Of a stretch of DNA of 34,246 bases, positions 15,545-23,691 are shown piece by piece. Numbering within the stretch: the first letter of the stretch is position 1; every line of letters begins with the position of its first letter. A program made the position numbers and the translations under genes. Under the pieces are notes generated by a model. That model was not told the origin of the DNA and searched no databases. It was given only the letters and a program-made list of their open reading frames with translations. Source of the DNA: Planctomycetes bacterium UBA1146 (GTDB taxonomy: Bacteria > Planctomycetota > UBA8108 > UBA1146); assembly GCA_002311345.1 (NCBI GenBank), contig DCAA01000036.1, positions 60,718-94,963 of the forward strand, given 5' to 3'.

Positions 15545-17791
15545 TCAGGAATTTCGAATCGCCGCCAGGGAATCGAGACGAACCACATTTCCTGCCCCAT
15601 CGACTGCTCCGAAGCGCAACACCTCCGTCGGGCACTCCTCGATGCATGCACTGCAGCGAACACACTGGGGATCCTCGAGCGGGATCCCGCGCTGGGCAAA
15701 GGACATCACATCGATCCCCTGGTGACACACCGCAGTACAGACATTGCAAGAGATGCAGCGCGCCTTCTCGGAAATGATGCGAAAGCGGGAGAAGCGAGCG
15801 TAGATGTGCATCAGCGCCGCCAGCGGACAGGCAAATCGACACCAGACCCGACCCGAGAAGTGCCAGTAGAGACCGATCCCGAGAATCCCGGAAAAGAACA
15901 GATCGACCGTCCACTCGTAACTGAGCAGCGGAATTCCGGTCAAGATCGAGGAATAGACAGTTTCTGCCCAATTGCCGATGGTGCTGCCCGGAAACAGCCA
16001 CGAGGTGAGCCTCGCATCCAGCATCAAGAAGCACAAGAACAGCAGGAACTGCCCGATGAAGTTGAGCCGATTACTCAAAATACCATGGGGCATCTTCCTG
16101 CGCTGGGTATCGCCGAGAGTCTCGGCCAGCGCTCCACACGAACAGATCCAGCCGCAGTAGACTCCCTTCCCCCAGCGCCGGATCGCCAGCGGCAACAACA
16201 CGAAAGTCTGGATCAGTGAGATCACCAACCAAGCCGTCATCGGTTGGTCACTGAAGACATTCCAGAAAAACAGCGGCCAGGCGAGGATCAGACCGAAGGC
16301 CCGCCAGTATTCGCGACCCGGACCGTAGCCCTCCACCACCGGGAACAGTGCATCGGCGATGCTCTTGAAGACACCGGCATCGAAGAACCCGTTGTTGCCG
16401 AGCCACGGCAAGATCAGGTAGGGCAGCAGGAACAATGGCAGCGCCTGGATCGCGATCAGCGTCCAGGTCTGCCACCTGACATAGGGAGTCGGCCTGCGAT
16501 GCATCCGGCGCAATCCGAACAGCAGCACCACCAGCGTAAAGACGAGGCTGTACCAGAAACCAGCCTCACCGACACCGGTAGCGAGGGTTCCGAGCCATGT
16601 CGTCGGATCGGAGAAGGCACCACCGAGTCCCGACCACCAGGTGTCCATCCCATGAGGAAATCCGCCACGAGCACTCCACCACTCCGAGACTGGAAGCCAC
16701 ACACCGGGTCTCTTCCAGTGATAGAGCAAGGTGCAGAAGACCAGCACCAGCACAAGGCTCACCCAGCTGCGCCAGTTCCACTCTCCCCGGATCTTGATGC
16801 CACAGCGTCGCAGAAACTCGAGCGGAGCCTCACGGCCGATCATGGTGTACACGGAGGTTGCGGCGATCTGTTTTTGTCCCTCGGAAACGCCCAGCGTCAC
16901 CGAGTCGGACTCGATCGCCAGCACCTGCGATAGGAACTCGACCTCGAGAGTATTGCCAGATACTCGCTCAGCGACACGCTCGATGTTCTCGCTCTTGGGG
17001 CGGACCAGTTGATCGCCTCGATGGGACAAGGTCACCTGTGCCCCCGCATCGGCGAGTGCCACCGCAGCCTCGCAGGCGGAATCTCCACCGCCGACCACCA
17101 GCACTGATTCTCCACGATGATCGGAAGGATCATGAAGTCGGTTGGAAACATGATCGAGGTCTTCGCCGACGACACCGAGTTTGCGGTAGTTGCCGCTGCG
17201 TCCGATCGCAATCACCACCCGCTTCGCCTGGAGGGTGTCACCATCCGCACAGCGGACCTGGAGCGAATTTCCCCCTGCAGAGACCGACTCGACGCGGCAG
17301 GCGATCGGCTCGATACCCGCCTGAGTGGCTTGATCTCGCAGGCTCTCGAGCAGCCCTTCTCGATCGAGATCCCCCTCCGGGAGTTGGAGTTCTCCGGCCG
17401 GTTTCATCTCGGGTGGACAGGTGAAGATGGGTTTGCCGACCGGAAAGTTTTCGAGGGTATCGAGCAGACGGGAAGATTCGAGCAGACGGTGCTCTATCCC
17501 CCGACGATGTGCCTCGAGAGAGGCAGCGATTCCTGCTACCCCGGCACCGATGATGACGAGCGGAATCCGATCTTGTGCTGAATCGATCTCGATTTGCGGG
17601 ATGGCACGAACCACTCGGGTTCCCGAATCGATGGCAAACTTGAGCAATGGAATCCCGGTCAGATCTCCGACGATGTAGAGACCCGGAACATTGGTGGAAA
17701 AATCGGCGGCGACCTCGGGCAGCGGTTCGACCTGTCCCGATGGCCACTGCAGGTGGAGCCAGTTGGCGAATCCGGTCCGTTGCCCCGACAC
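15545..17791 (-). CDS. Permuted thioredoxin-reductase-like flavoprotein fused to NapH/NosR-type polyferredoxin
   Basis: A 748-residue membrane redox protein. Residues 34-60 carry VPGLYIVGDLTGIPLLKF, the FAD motif that normally ends a thioredoxin-reductase fold. The FAD Rossmann motif GAGVAG (82-87) and the NAD(P) motif VVGGGDSA (232-239) follow. The two-Cys active site of thioredoxin reductase, usually just before the NAD(P) motif, is absent. From about 342 there are several membrane helices, with the NosR/NapH-type motifs CGWICSCGALAE and CRFACPLAAL. Two 4Fe-4S motifs complete it (CISCNVCTAVC and CVRCSACIEECP). The likely role is passing electrons from NAD(P)H via FAD to iron-sulfur centres across or along the inner membrane; the acceptor is unknown. 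The GTG start lies 6 nt behind the carboxypeptidase stop, so it is probably co-expressed. Confidence 0.85.
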   Translation of the reverse strand: MSGQRTGFANWLHLQWPSGQVEPLPEVAADFSTNVPGLYIVGDLTGIPLLKFAIDSGTRVVRAIPQIEIDSAQDRIPLVIIGAGVAGIAASLEAHRRGIEHRLLESSRLLDTLENFPVGKPIFTCPPEMKPAGELQLPEGDLDREGLLESLRDQATQAGIEPIACRVESVSAGGNSLQVRCADGDTLQAKRVVIAIGRSGNYRKLGVVGEDLDHVSNRLHDPSDHRGESVLVVGGGDSACEAAVALADAGAQVTLSHRGDQLVRPKSENIERVAERVSGNTLEVEFLSQVLAIESDSVTLGVSEGQKQIAATSVYTMIGREAPLEFLRRCGIKIRGEWNWRSWVSLVLVLVFCTLLYHWKRPGVWLPVSEWWSARGGFPHGMDTWWSGLGGAFSDPTTWLGTLATGVGEAGFWYSLVFTLVVLLFGLRRMHRRPTPYVRWQTWTLIAIQALPLFLLPYLILPWLGNNGFFDAGVFKSIADALFPVVEGYGPGREYWRAFGLILAWPLFFWNVFSDQPMTAWLVISLIQTFVLLPLAIRRWGKGVYCGWICSCGALAETLGDTQRRKMPHGILSNRLNFIGQFLLFLCFLMLDARLTSWLFPGSTIGNWAETVYSSILTGIPLLSYEWTVDLFFSGILGIGLYWHFSGRVWCRFACPLAALMHIYARFSRFRIISEKARCISCNVCTAVCHQGIDVMSFAQRGIPLEDPQCVRCSACIEECPTEVLRFGAVDGAGNVVRLDSLAAIRNS

Positions 17792-17797
17792 GATCGG

Positions 17798-19330
17798 TCA
17801 GACCCCGTGAACCATCTCGACCTTGCGATCGAGGCTGGCAATCATCACCGTGGGATCGAGCGTCTGGCCGGTCGCATCCTCGAGCAGTTCGAGCGGCATC
17901 CTGCGGCGACCGAGACGGTGAACCCGGGTCCGCAACCACTCCAGGATGGCGCCGAATCGTCCCGCCGAGACCTCCGCCTCGATATCCACCTGTTCAGCGA
18001 TCGCCTGGTAAAACTGGGCCGAGTAGAGCGAACCGAGCAGATAGGTGGGGAAGTAGCCGAACGTTCCTAGACTCCAGTGAATGTCCTGCAGAACTCCATC
18101 ACTGTCGGTGTCGGGCTCGACACCGAGATATTGCTGCATCTTCTCACGCCACAAACCTGGCAGGTCAGAGGTGGTGATGGATCCGTCGAACAGCCCTTGT
18201 TCCAGTTCGAAGCGAAGAACCACGTGCAGGCCGTAGGTGACCTCATCCGCCTCGACCCTGATCAGTGACGGCCGCACCGGGTTCACCGCCGCGGCCATCG
18301 CCAGGGGTGTCACCCCATCGAGTTGTGAGGGGAAGTACTGTCGCATCTTGGGCAAGAAGTGACTCCAGAACGACTCGGAGCGACCGATTTCGTTCTCCCA
18401 GAAGCGACTCTGGGATTCGTGGATCCCCAGCGAAATACTCTCGCATAGAGGTGTGTGCTCCCAGGCCGGATCGAGACCTTGCTCGTACATGGCGTGCCCC
18501 GCCTCATGGATCACTCCGTACAGGTTGCTGGTGAACTCATCGGTGGAGACTCGCGTCGTAATTCGCACATCATGGGGAGCCGAAGGGGACGTGCAGAAGG
18601 GATGAGCAGTGAAGTCGATCCCGCCACGTTCAAAGTCGTAGCCCAGTTCAGTGGCAACTTCCTCGGCGAATGAAAGTTGCTTGTCGGTATCCCACGGCCC
18701 CTGCATGAATGCGGGTCGAGGGGTCGGGTTTGCACTAGCGCGATCGATGATGTCCCGAAGCCCCGGCACCACTTGCTGACAGATCTGCTCGAAGCGTTCC
18801 GATGTGATCTCGCGCTCATAGAGATTCATCAGGATGTCGTAACGAGTCTTTTCTCCATCCTGGAGACAATCGGCGTATTGTTCCCACAACCGGATCTGTT
18901 TGGCGAGGTGCGGCTCGAACAGGGGGAAATCATCGGTCTCACGGGCAGATCGCCACGCCACCAGCGCCTGGGAAGTTGTCTCGGCAATTTGAGTTGCAAG
19001 AGCCGCGGGAATCCGCACCGATTGGTCGTAATCGTAGCGGACCTCACGCACCAGCGACTGAAGATCCGCATCTCCCGAGTCCGTTGCGACCTCCTCGGCG
19101 CGCTCGATGCACTCGCCAAGAGCCGGATCCTGGGCTCTCCTGTGCTTGATGCCGACCAGTTCCCCCAGAGCCGCAGCACGGGACTCCGCCCCTCCAGGCG
19201 GCATGTGTGTCTCCTGATCCCACTCCAGTACGGTAACAGCATGCTGAACCAGCGACACTTCCCTCAACTTTTCCCTCAGTTTGGTGATCGCATCAGGCTG
19301 CTGGACAGTCTCCGGTGCCGCATCACTCAT
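17798..19330 (-). CDS. M32 (Taq-type) metallocarboxypeptidase
   Basis: A 510-residue cytoplasmic zinc carboxypeptidase that trims C-terminal residues from peptides. The zinc motif HEAGH is at 275-279, HESQSRF, with the third ligand region, at 304-310, and DVRITTR at 254-260; all are family hallmarks. Length fits the usual 490-510. The start is ATG at 19328-19330, overlapping the thymidine kinase stop (ATGA) and preceded by GAGAGAGAG. The frame is open 52 codons further upstream, but that overlaps the kinase gene and looks non-coding. No signal peptide is present. It is the middle gene of a coupled tdk / M32 / redox-fusion trio; the combination does not suggest one pathway. Confidence 0.95.
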   Translation of the reverse strand: MSDAAPETVQQPDAITKLREKLREVSLVQHAVTVLEWDQETHMPPGGAESRAAALGELVGIKHRRAQDPALGECIERAEEVATDSGDADLQSLVREVRYDYDQSVRIPAALATQIAETTSQALVAWRSARETDDFPLFEPHLAKQIRLWEQYADCLQDGEKTRYDILMNLYEREITSERFEQICQQVVPGLRDIIDRASANPTPRPAFMQGPWDTDKQLSFAEEVATELGYDFERGGIDFTAHPFCTSPSAPHDVRITTRVSTDEFTSNLYGVIHEAGHAMYEQGLDPAWEHTPLCESISLGIHESQSRFWENEIGRSESFWSHFLPKMRQYFPSQLDGVTPLAMAAAVNPVRPSLIRVEADEVTYGLHVVLRFELEQGLFDGSITTSDLPGLWREKMQQYLGVEPDTDSDGVLQDIHWSLGTFGYFPTYLLGSLYSAQFYQAIAEQVDIEAEVSAGRFGAILEWLRTRVHRLGRRRMPLELLEDATGQTLDPTVMIASLDRKVEMVHGV

Positions 19331-19944
19331 TGGGTCAACTCTCTCTCGGAAATGGTCTCGTCGATCCCTGCGATCCCCTCCAACCCGAGTGCATCGACGA
19401 AGTGCTTGGAGCAAACCGGCTGAAAGGTCTCGTCGCCACCAACCTGCTTGCTCGGGCCATCCAGCATCGCGACACCATCGATGCATTTCAGATTGAAGAT
19501 CGCTTTTCGGTTACAGCGGTGACAGGTGGTCTTCAACTCCTCGATGGAATCGGCCAGTTCCATCAGACGTCGACTACCGTCAAAGAGCCGCGAGCGGAAG
19601 TCGGTTCTCAGACCGTAACAGATCACCGGAACTTCGATCTGATCGGCGATATCTCGCAGTTGTTCGATGTGTGCCGCTGTCAGGAACTGGACCTCGTCGA
19701 CCAGAACACATTGCACACCCTCGAAATCAGCCCGATCAAGTCGCTTGGAAGCCGACAATATGATGTGAGCCTCACGATGCAATCCGGCTCGAGATGTCAC
19801 CTCTCGCTCGCCAAAGCGATCATCAAAGCCAGGTTTGATGACGATGACCTTCTTACCCTGGCGTTCGTAATTATGGGCCACCGCGAGCAGGTTCAGCGTC
19901 TTGGCGCTGCCCACCGTTCCATGCCTGAAATATAACTTGGCCAT
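19327..19944 (-). CDS. tdk: Thymidine kinase (type II)
   Basis: A 205-residue salvage enzyme phosphorylating thymidine to dTMP. It has the N-terminal MAKLYF strand, a P-loop (HGTVGSAKT, 8-16) that differs from the usual AMNSGKS but keeps the Lys, and FDDRFGEREVTSR near 40. The catalytic Glu84 lies in LVDEVQFL, and the zinc site is Cys141, Cys144, Cys178 and His181. The start is ATG at 19942-19944 with AGGAGG 4 nt upstream; the frame upstream of it is open but has no support. It overlaps the carboxypeptidase start by 4 nt, so the two are translationally coupled. Confidence 0.93.
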   Translation of the reverse strand: MAKLYFRHGTVGSAKTLNLLAVAHNYERQGKKVIVIKPGFDDRFGEREVTSRAGLHREAHIILSASKRLDRADFEGVQCVLVDEVQFLTAAHIEQLRDIADQIEVPVICYGLRTDFRSRLFDGSRRLMELADSIEELKTTCHRCNRKAIFNLKCIDGVAMLDGPSKQVGGDETFQPVCSKHFVDALGLEGIAGIDETISERELTQ

Positions 19945-19993
19945 CGCACCTCCTGCGCCAGAGTCCATCGACCTGTAGCACGACCGGTAGCAG

Positions 19994-20014
19994 GGTAGCC
20001 CGGAGACGGGCACC
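19994..20014 (-). repeat. Hairpin between DUF4340 gene and tdk
   Basis: On the minus strand GGTGCCCG and CGGGCTACC pair around a TCTC loop (about 8 bp with one bulged T), 9 nt after the DUF4340 stop. No T-tract follows, so it is not a standard intrinsic terminator. It could slow transcription or protect a 3' end between the ABC block and tdk. Confidence 0.3.
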
Positions 20015-20022
20015 GATCCATG

Positions 20023-21132
20023 CTAGCCGTCGGAGTCGGAGTCGGGATCGGGATCGGGATCGGGATCTGTGGTGGCTGGTGCATCTGCCGGGGGATCCGA
20101 CTGCACCGGCGGTTGCTCTTCGGGCACCTGAAGAGTGGCGAGCCCCTTGATCAGAGAGTCCCTGACGTAACTCCTCACTACCACGGCTCGATTTTGACCA
20201 GCAAGGCGTGCGAAAACTCCCTGGCCGGCGATCGTCAGGGCAGTGTCGTGACCGAATTGAAGCAAGAATGTCGAGCCATCTTCGAACTCGCCTTCGAGGA
20301 AGGAGACGGGCGGTTCGAGACCGATCGCCGCCAGATCGGAGGGATCGGTCGGTTCCGCCGACTGGACATTCTTGAGTGAAGAGAGGATTCCCTTCACGGT
20401 AATTGAATCGGCACTGGCGCGTTCCGGTTCAACAATCATCCAGACTCGATCCTCTTGCCCCTCAGACGACGCGGATGATTCTGTCGAATCCGCGCTGGTA
20501 GGATCCTCCAGTTCGAGGCGAACCACGCCTTCGGAAGATCCGATGGTCAAGCGACGTACTTCGGAATCGGCAGGGAGCTGGAACATGTTCTTGTCGGTCC
20601 AGTTTCCAGCGTTGAGAGAGCGGCCGCCAAATCCGCTCCTGAAAAGCAGATTCGGAGTGACACTGTAGACGGCATCCTCTCCCGAGATGCGGATGAAGGA
20701 ACGACCGGGGCCATCTGTCTTCCCCAGCACCAGATCGCCAAGCGAACTTCCGGATGCATCGAGCAAGGAAATCCTCAGACCATCGACAGGCCCGACCTGG
20801 AAATTGTCGTGGCTCGATGCAGAGGAGGCTCTCTTTTCCGGGACATCGATGGAGCGAATGTCAGCGAGCAATCTATTGACCTCTGCCCGGTCCGCCGGTG
20901 AGTCCCACGCAGAAGGGATACTCCAGTCCTGATTCTGCCTCAGCAGCAACAGCGTTGAATCGCCCAGCGTCATCTCGATACTCACCACCTGGTCGACGGC
21001 CAGTTGCGACAGCGAAGCGATGGCGACCGGAGTTTCTAGATCCCCCGTGTAGTCACTCTCGGAGTTGAGATAGAGGCTGATGCCTCCGATGATGATCGCA
21101 AGGATCATCAGCAGCACTTTTTTCGAACTCAC
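20023..21132 (-). CDS. DUF4340-domain membrane-anchored protein
   Basis: A 369-residue protein with one N-terminal membrane helix (about residues 5-22) and a long extracytoplasmic DUF4340 region built of repeated beta/alpha units. Examples are WSIPSAWDSPADRAEVNRLLADI and a second unit with WMIVEPERASADSITVKGILSSL. DUF4340 proteins regularly follow GldG-type genes and are thought to be an outer part of that ABC complex; the biochemical role is unknown. The start is GTG at 21130-21132, overlapping the GldG-like stop (GTGA) with GAGGAGG upstream. The C-terminus is an acidic Asp-Pro/Asp-Ser repeat tail encoded by a hexanucleotide repeat. Confidence 0.8.
   Translation of the reverse strand: MSSKKVLLMILAIIIGGISLYLNSESDYTGDLETPVAIASLSQLAVDQVVSIEMTLGDSTLLLLRQNQDWSIPSAWDSPADRAEVNRLLADIRSIDVPEKRASSASSHDNFQVGPVDGLRISLLDASGSSLGDLVLGKTDGPGRSFIRISGEDAVYSVTPNLLFRSGFGGRSLNAGNWTDKNMFQLPADSEVRRLTIGSSEGVVRLELEDPTSADSTESSASSEGQEDRVWMIVEPERASADSITVKGILSSLKNVQSAEPTDPSDLAAIGLEPPVSFLEGEFEDGSTFLLQFGHDTALTIAGQGVFARLAGQNRAVVVRSYVRDSLIKGLATLQVPEEQPPVQSDPPADAPATTDPDPDPDPDSDSDG
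20029..20067 (-). repeat. Hexanucleotide repeat encoding an Asp-Pro tail
   Basis: On the minus strand GATCCC is repeated four times and then GACTCC twice, immediately before the DUF4340 stop, giving DPDPDPDP then DSDS. Six-base units change length in frame, so slippage would alter the tail length without breaking the protein. Confidence 0.75.
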
Positions 21133-22946
21133 TGGGTCACCTCCTCGACCTGTTGAGCTCGGCGCGCAGAAAGAAACTGGCTCTCGTATTTCTGTGCAGA
21201 AGAGTGACGTCTCGCCACCAGCACCATGTAGATCATCAGCAACAAGAACGGAATCCCAACCATGTTGCCGTAACTGGCCAGCCTGCGCTCCTGGCGCGAG
21301 GTATCGCGCAGCGCACTCGAGATCTGGACCTTCGAACGGATGGTCGCCAGATCCGGATTGAGCGCCAGAGCCTCGATCGCTCCGAGCAGGAACTGGACGT
21401 TTTGGCGGTACTGGATCAATGATCCGTACTTGGCGATGTCCGCCGAACCGATCAACAGCACCCGACCGGGACGAGCATCGAGCGCCCCAACGATCGGCGC
21501 GTTACCCCCATCGGTCTCCGTGGTCGGATCCCACGGAGGAACGGGCGAGCCTTCCTCGAAGGTGGTCGGAAACACCCCTTCGATGAGCAATACCAGGTTA
21601 CGTGGCGCCAGTGAACCGGGGTCTTCTGGTTTATCGCGCATCTGACGGGTGTAATTGGGACTGAATGGAGCGAGCCAGGAGCCACGTTCCGTGCTGGCCA
21701 GTACCGTCACCTCGAGACCGGCAGCGGCAGCAATTACATCATCGACGATCAGTGGACTGGCAAAGGGGAACACGATGGATCCGACTCCCCGCGTCAGCGG
21801 TGAAGTGCCATCGAGTCCGTTGCCTGTCGCCATCGGACACAACTTCAACGGCGCGGACCTCTGCATCGGTCCCAGCGGAGTGTTCTGCATGATGGTGATG
21901 GAGCCACACTCGTCGCTGGCCACCAGCATGTTCGGCTGGATCTGAATTCCCCACGCCTGCATCATCTCGCCCAGTCCTGGTGCCAGTGGAGTCATCTGAA
22001 CCGTCTGATCGAGTTTCCCGGCAGTTGTCGAGGCGAAGAAGATGACCGGGCGACCATCCACGATGAAGCGTTCGATCTCGTAACGCTGTCTTGCAGTGGT
22101 CCCGTCAGGCTCTGCAACGATGAGCATCACCGCTTCTTCTGGCACCAGATTCTGCTCGGAGAGATCGATCGAGATGACTTCGAATCTATCCTTCAGAACA
22201 CTGTCGATGAAGGGACTGAATTGTCCCATCGGTTGCGGCAGAGGGCGACCATCAGGAGCGGTGCTGATCTGATCCTCGGGTCGGCCATGGAAGAACGCGA
22301 TGACGGGCTTTTGCCGCATCGAGAGTTTCACGATTCGACTGACCAGTTCGTACTCCAGTCCCTCGAGGTTGGAATGAACCGGGATCCCTTCCTTCTCACG
22401 ATCGAGGTACTTCAGCAGCAATGAGCTGTAGAAGGGCACAATCTCGAAGCCATCGTCCTTGATGGATCTTCCCTGCAGTTCGGGAATCCCCTGCTGGGCC
22501 AGTTCTCGCTTCTTTTCATCGGCTGGCGAAACGGGTCCACCCAGAAACGCCCGCATCGGATCCTGCTGGGAAACCTCACCCGCCTCTTCCTTCTCCTGGA
22601 CATAAGCTTCGATGACGCGATTCGGATCCTTGACCAGGATCTCGACCCTGGCTCCTGCAGCACTGGCGGCACGCTGGAACTCATCCAGATAATCGACGGT
22701 GTCGCGTCGCAGATTCTGCAATCCAGAAGGCATCTTCTCGCTGACCCAGTATTCGATGGTGATCGACTCCTCGAGTCCGGCCAGGATTCTGCCGGTCTCT
22801 GCACTGACGGTGTGCACACCCGCACGAGTCAGATCGATGCGGCGGTCGAATCGCTGCGCGATGCCATTGCAGACCACCAGCAAGACAAACAGCACCACCA
22901 GGGAGACCACCCAGCGAAGCAGGAACTTTTTCTTTCTCTCGATCAT
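21129..22946 (-). CDS. GldG-like ABC-transporter auxiliary protein
   Basis: A 605-residue protein with an N-terminal membrane helix (about residues 10-28) and a long extracytoplasmic region of the GldG/ABC_transp_aux type. It starts with RIDLTRAGVHTVSAETGRIL (family pattern: DLT....ltLS..T..iL). A middle part contains PVIAFFHGRPEDQ, and a second membrane helix sits near the C-terminus (about 565-583, YGNMVGIPFLLLMIYMVLVA), followed by a charged tail. In gliding bacteria GldG pairs with GldF and GldA; elsewhere the set is widespread and of unknown substrate. It is preceded 10 nt upstream by the permease and overlaps the DUF4340 gene by 4 nt. Confidence 0.82.
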   Translation of the reverse strand: MIERKKKFLLRWVVSLVVLFVLLVVCNGIAQRFDRRIDLTRAGVHTVSAETGRILAGLEESITIEYWVSEKMPSGLQNLRRDTVDYLDEFQRAASAAGARVEILVKDPNRVIEAYVQEKEEAGEVSQQDPMRAFLGGPVSPADEKKRELAQQGIPELQGRSIKDDGFEIVPFYSSLLLKYLDREKEGIPVHSNLEGLEYELVSRIVKLSMRQKPVIAFFHGRPEDQISTAPDGRPLPQPMGQFSPFIDSVLKDRFEVISIDLSEQNLVPEEAVMLIVAEPDGTTARQRYEIERFIVDGRPVIFFASTTAGKLDQTVQMTPLAPGLGEMMQAWGIQIQPNMLVASDECGSITIMQNTPLGPMQRSAPLKLCPMATGNGLDGTSPLTRGVGSIVFPFASPLIVDDVIAAAAGLEVTVLASTERGSWLAPFSPNYTRQMRDKPEDPGSLAPRNLVLLIEGVFPTTFEEGSPVPPWDPTTETDGGNAPIVGALDARPGRVLLIGSADIAKYGSLIQYRQNVQFLLGAIEALALNPDLATIRSKVQISSALRDTSRQERRLASYGNMVGIPFLLLMIYMVLVARRHSSAQKYESQFLSARRAQQVEEVTQ

Positions 22947-22956
22947 CGGTTCGCCC

Positions 22957-23691
22957 TCACTGTCTTTTCATCTCGATCTGGAACACCGTCATTGCCAGGA
23001 AGAAGAGGGAACCGGACAGGAAATAGACCACATCGCTGATCGCCAGCACGCCACGCTCGATGGCCCGGAAATGCGACTGAATCCCGAACGACTCGACGAC
23101 TCGAGCAATCGTCGGGTTGGTCCCGGACAGGTACATGGCAAAGTCAGGACTCAGTACCAGCACCAGGACGATTCCGGCAAAGACCCCCACCAGCAAAGAG
23201 ATCACCTGGTTTTGCGACAGCGCAGACACCCAGCATCCGAGCGCGAGAAACAACATGCCGGACAGTATGGTTCCCAGATAGCCGCCGATGATCGGTCCCC
23301 AATCGACGGGGCTGGCGGCCAACCAGGCGATGGTGAGCGGAATTCCGAAACTGAACACGACACTGGCAACAAGAACGATCAATGCGGCGAGCCATTTCCC
23401 GATCACCAGTTCCGGAACACGGATCGGTAACGAGAGCAACACCTCGGTACTTCCGGTCCGCAGTTCTTCTGACCACAGTCGCATCGTCACCGCCGGAGCA
23501 AACACCATCAGCATGAAAGGAGTCAGTCCGAACCAGACCCTCATATCTGCGCTCTCGATGACAAAAAAGGGCGAGAACTGGAAAAAGAAGAAGGACAGGA
23601 TCGCAATTTGCAACGCGATGAAGATCCAGGCGATGGGTGTACCGAAGTAGGCTCCACATTCGCGTCGGGTGATGGTGAGGATCGACTTCAT
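22957..23691 (-). CDS. ABC-2 type permease, GldF-like
   Basis: A 244-residue integral membrane protein with six predicted helices. The opening TRRECGAYFGTPIAWIFIAL and the segment APAVTMRLWSEELRTGSTEVLLSLPI are hallmarks of the NosY/GldF group of ABC-2 permeases. It forms the channel part of the complex with the ATPase at 23688-24674. The ATG overlaps the ATPase stop (ATGA), so synthesis is coupled. The substrate is not readable from sequence. Confidence 0.88.
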   Translation of the reverse strand: MKSILTITRRECGAYFGTPIAWIFIALQIAILSFFFFQFSPFFVIESADMRVWFGLTPFMLMVFAPAVTMRLWSEELRTGSTEVLLSLPIRVPELVIGKWLAALIVLVASVVFSFGIPLTIAWLAASPVDWGPIIGGYLGTILSGMLFLALGCWVSALSQNQVISLLVGVFAGIVLVLVLSPDFAMYLSGTNPTIARVVESFGIQSHFRAIERGVLAISDVVYFLSGSLFFLAMTVFQIEMKRQ

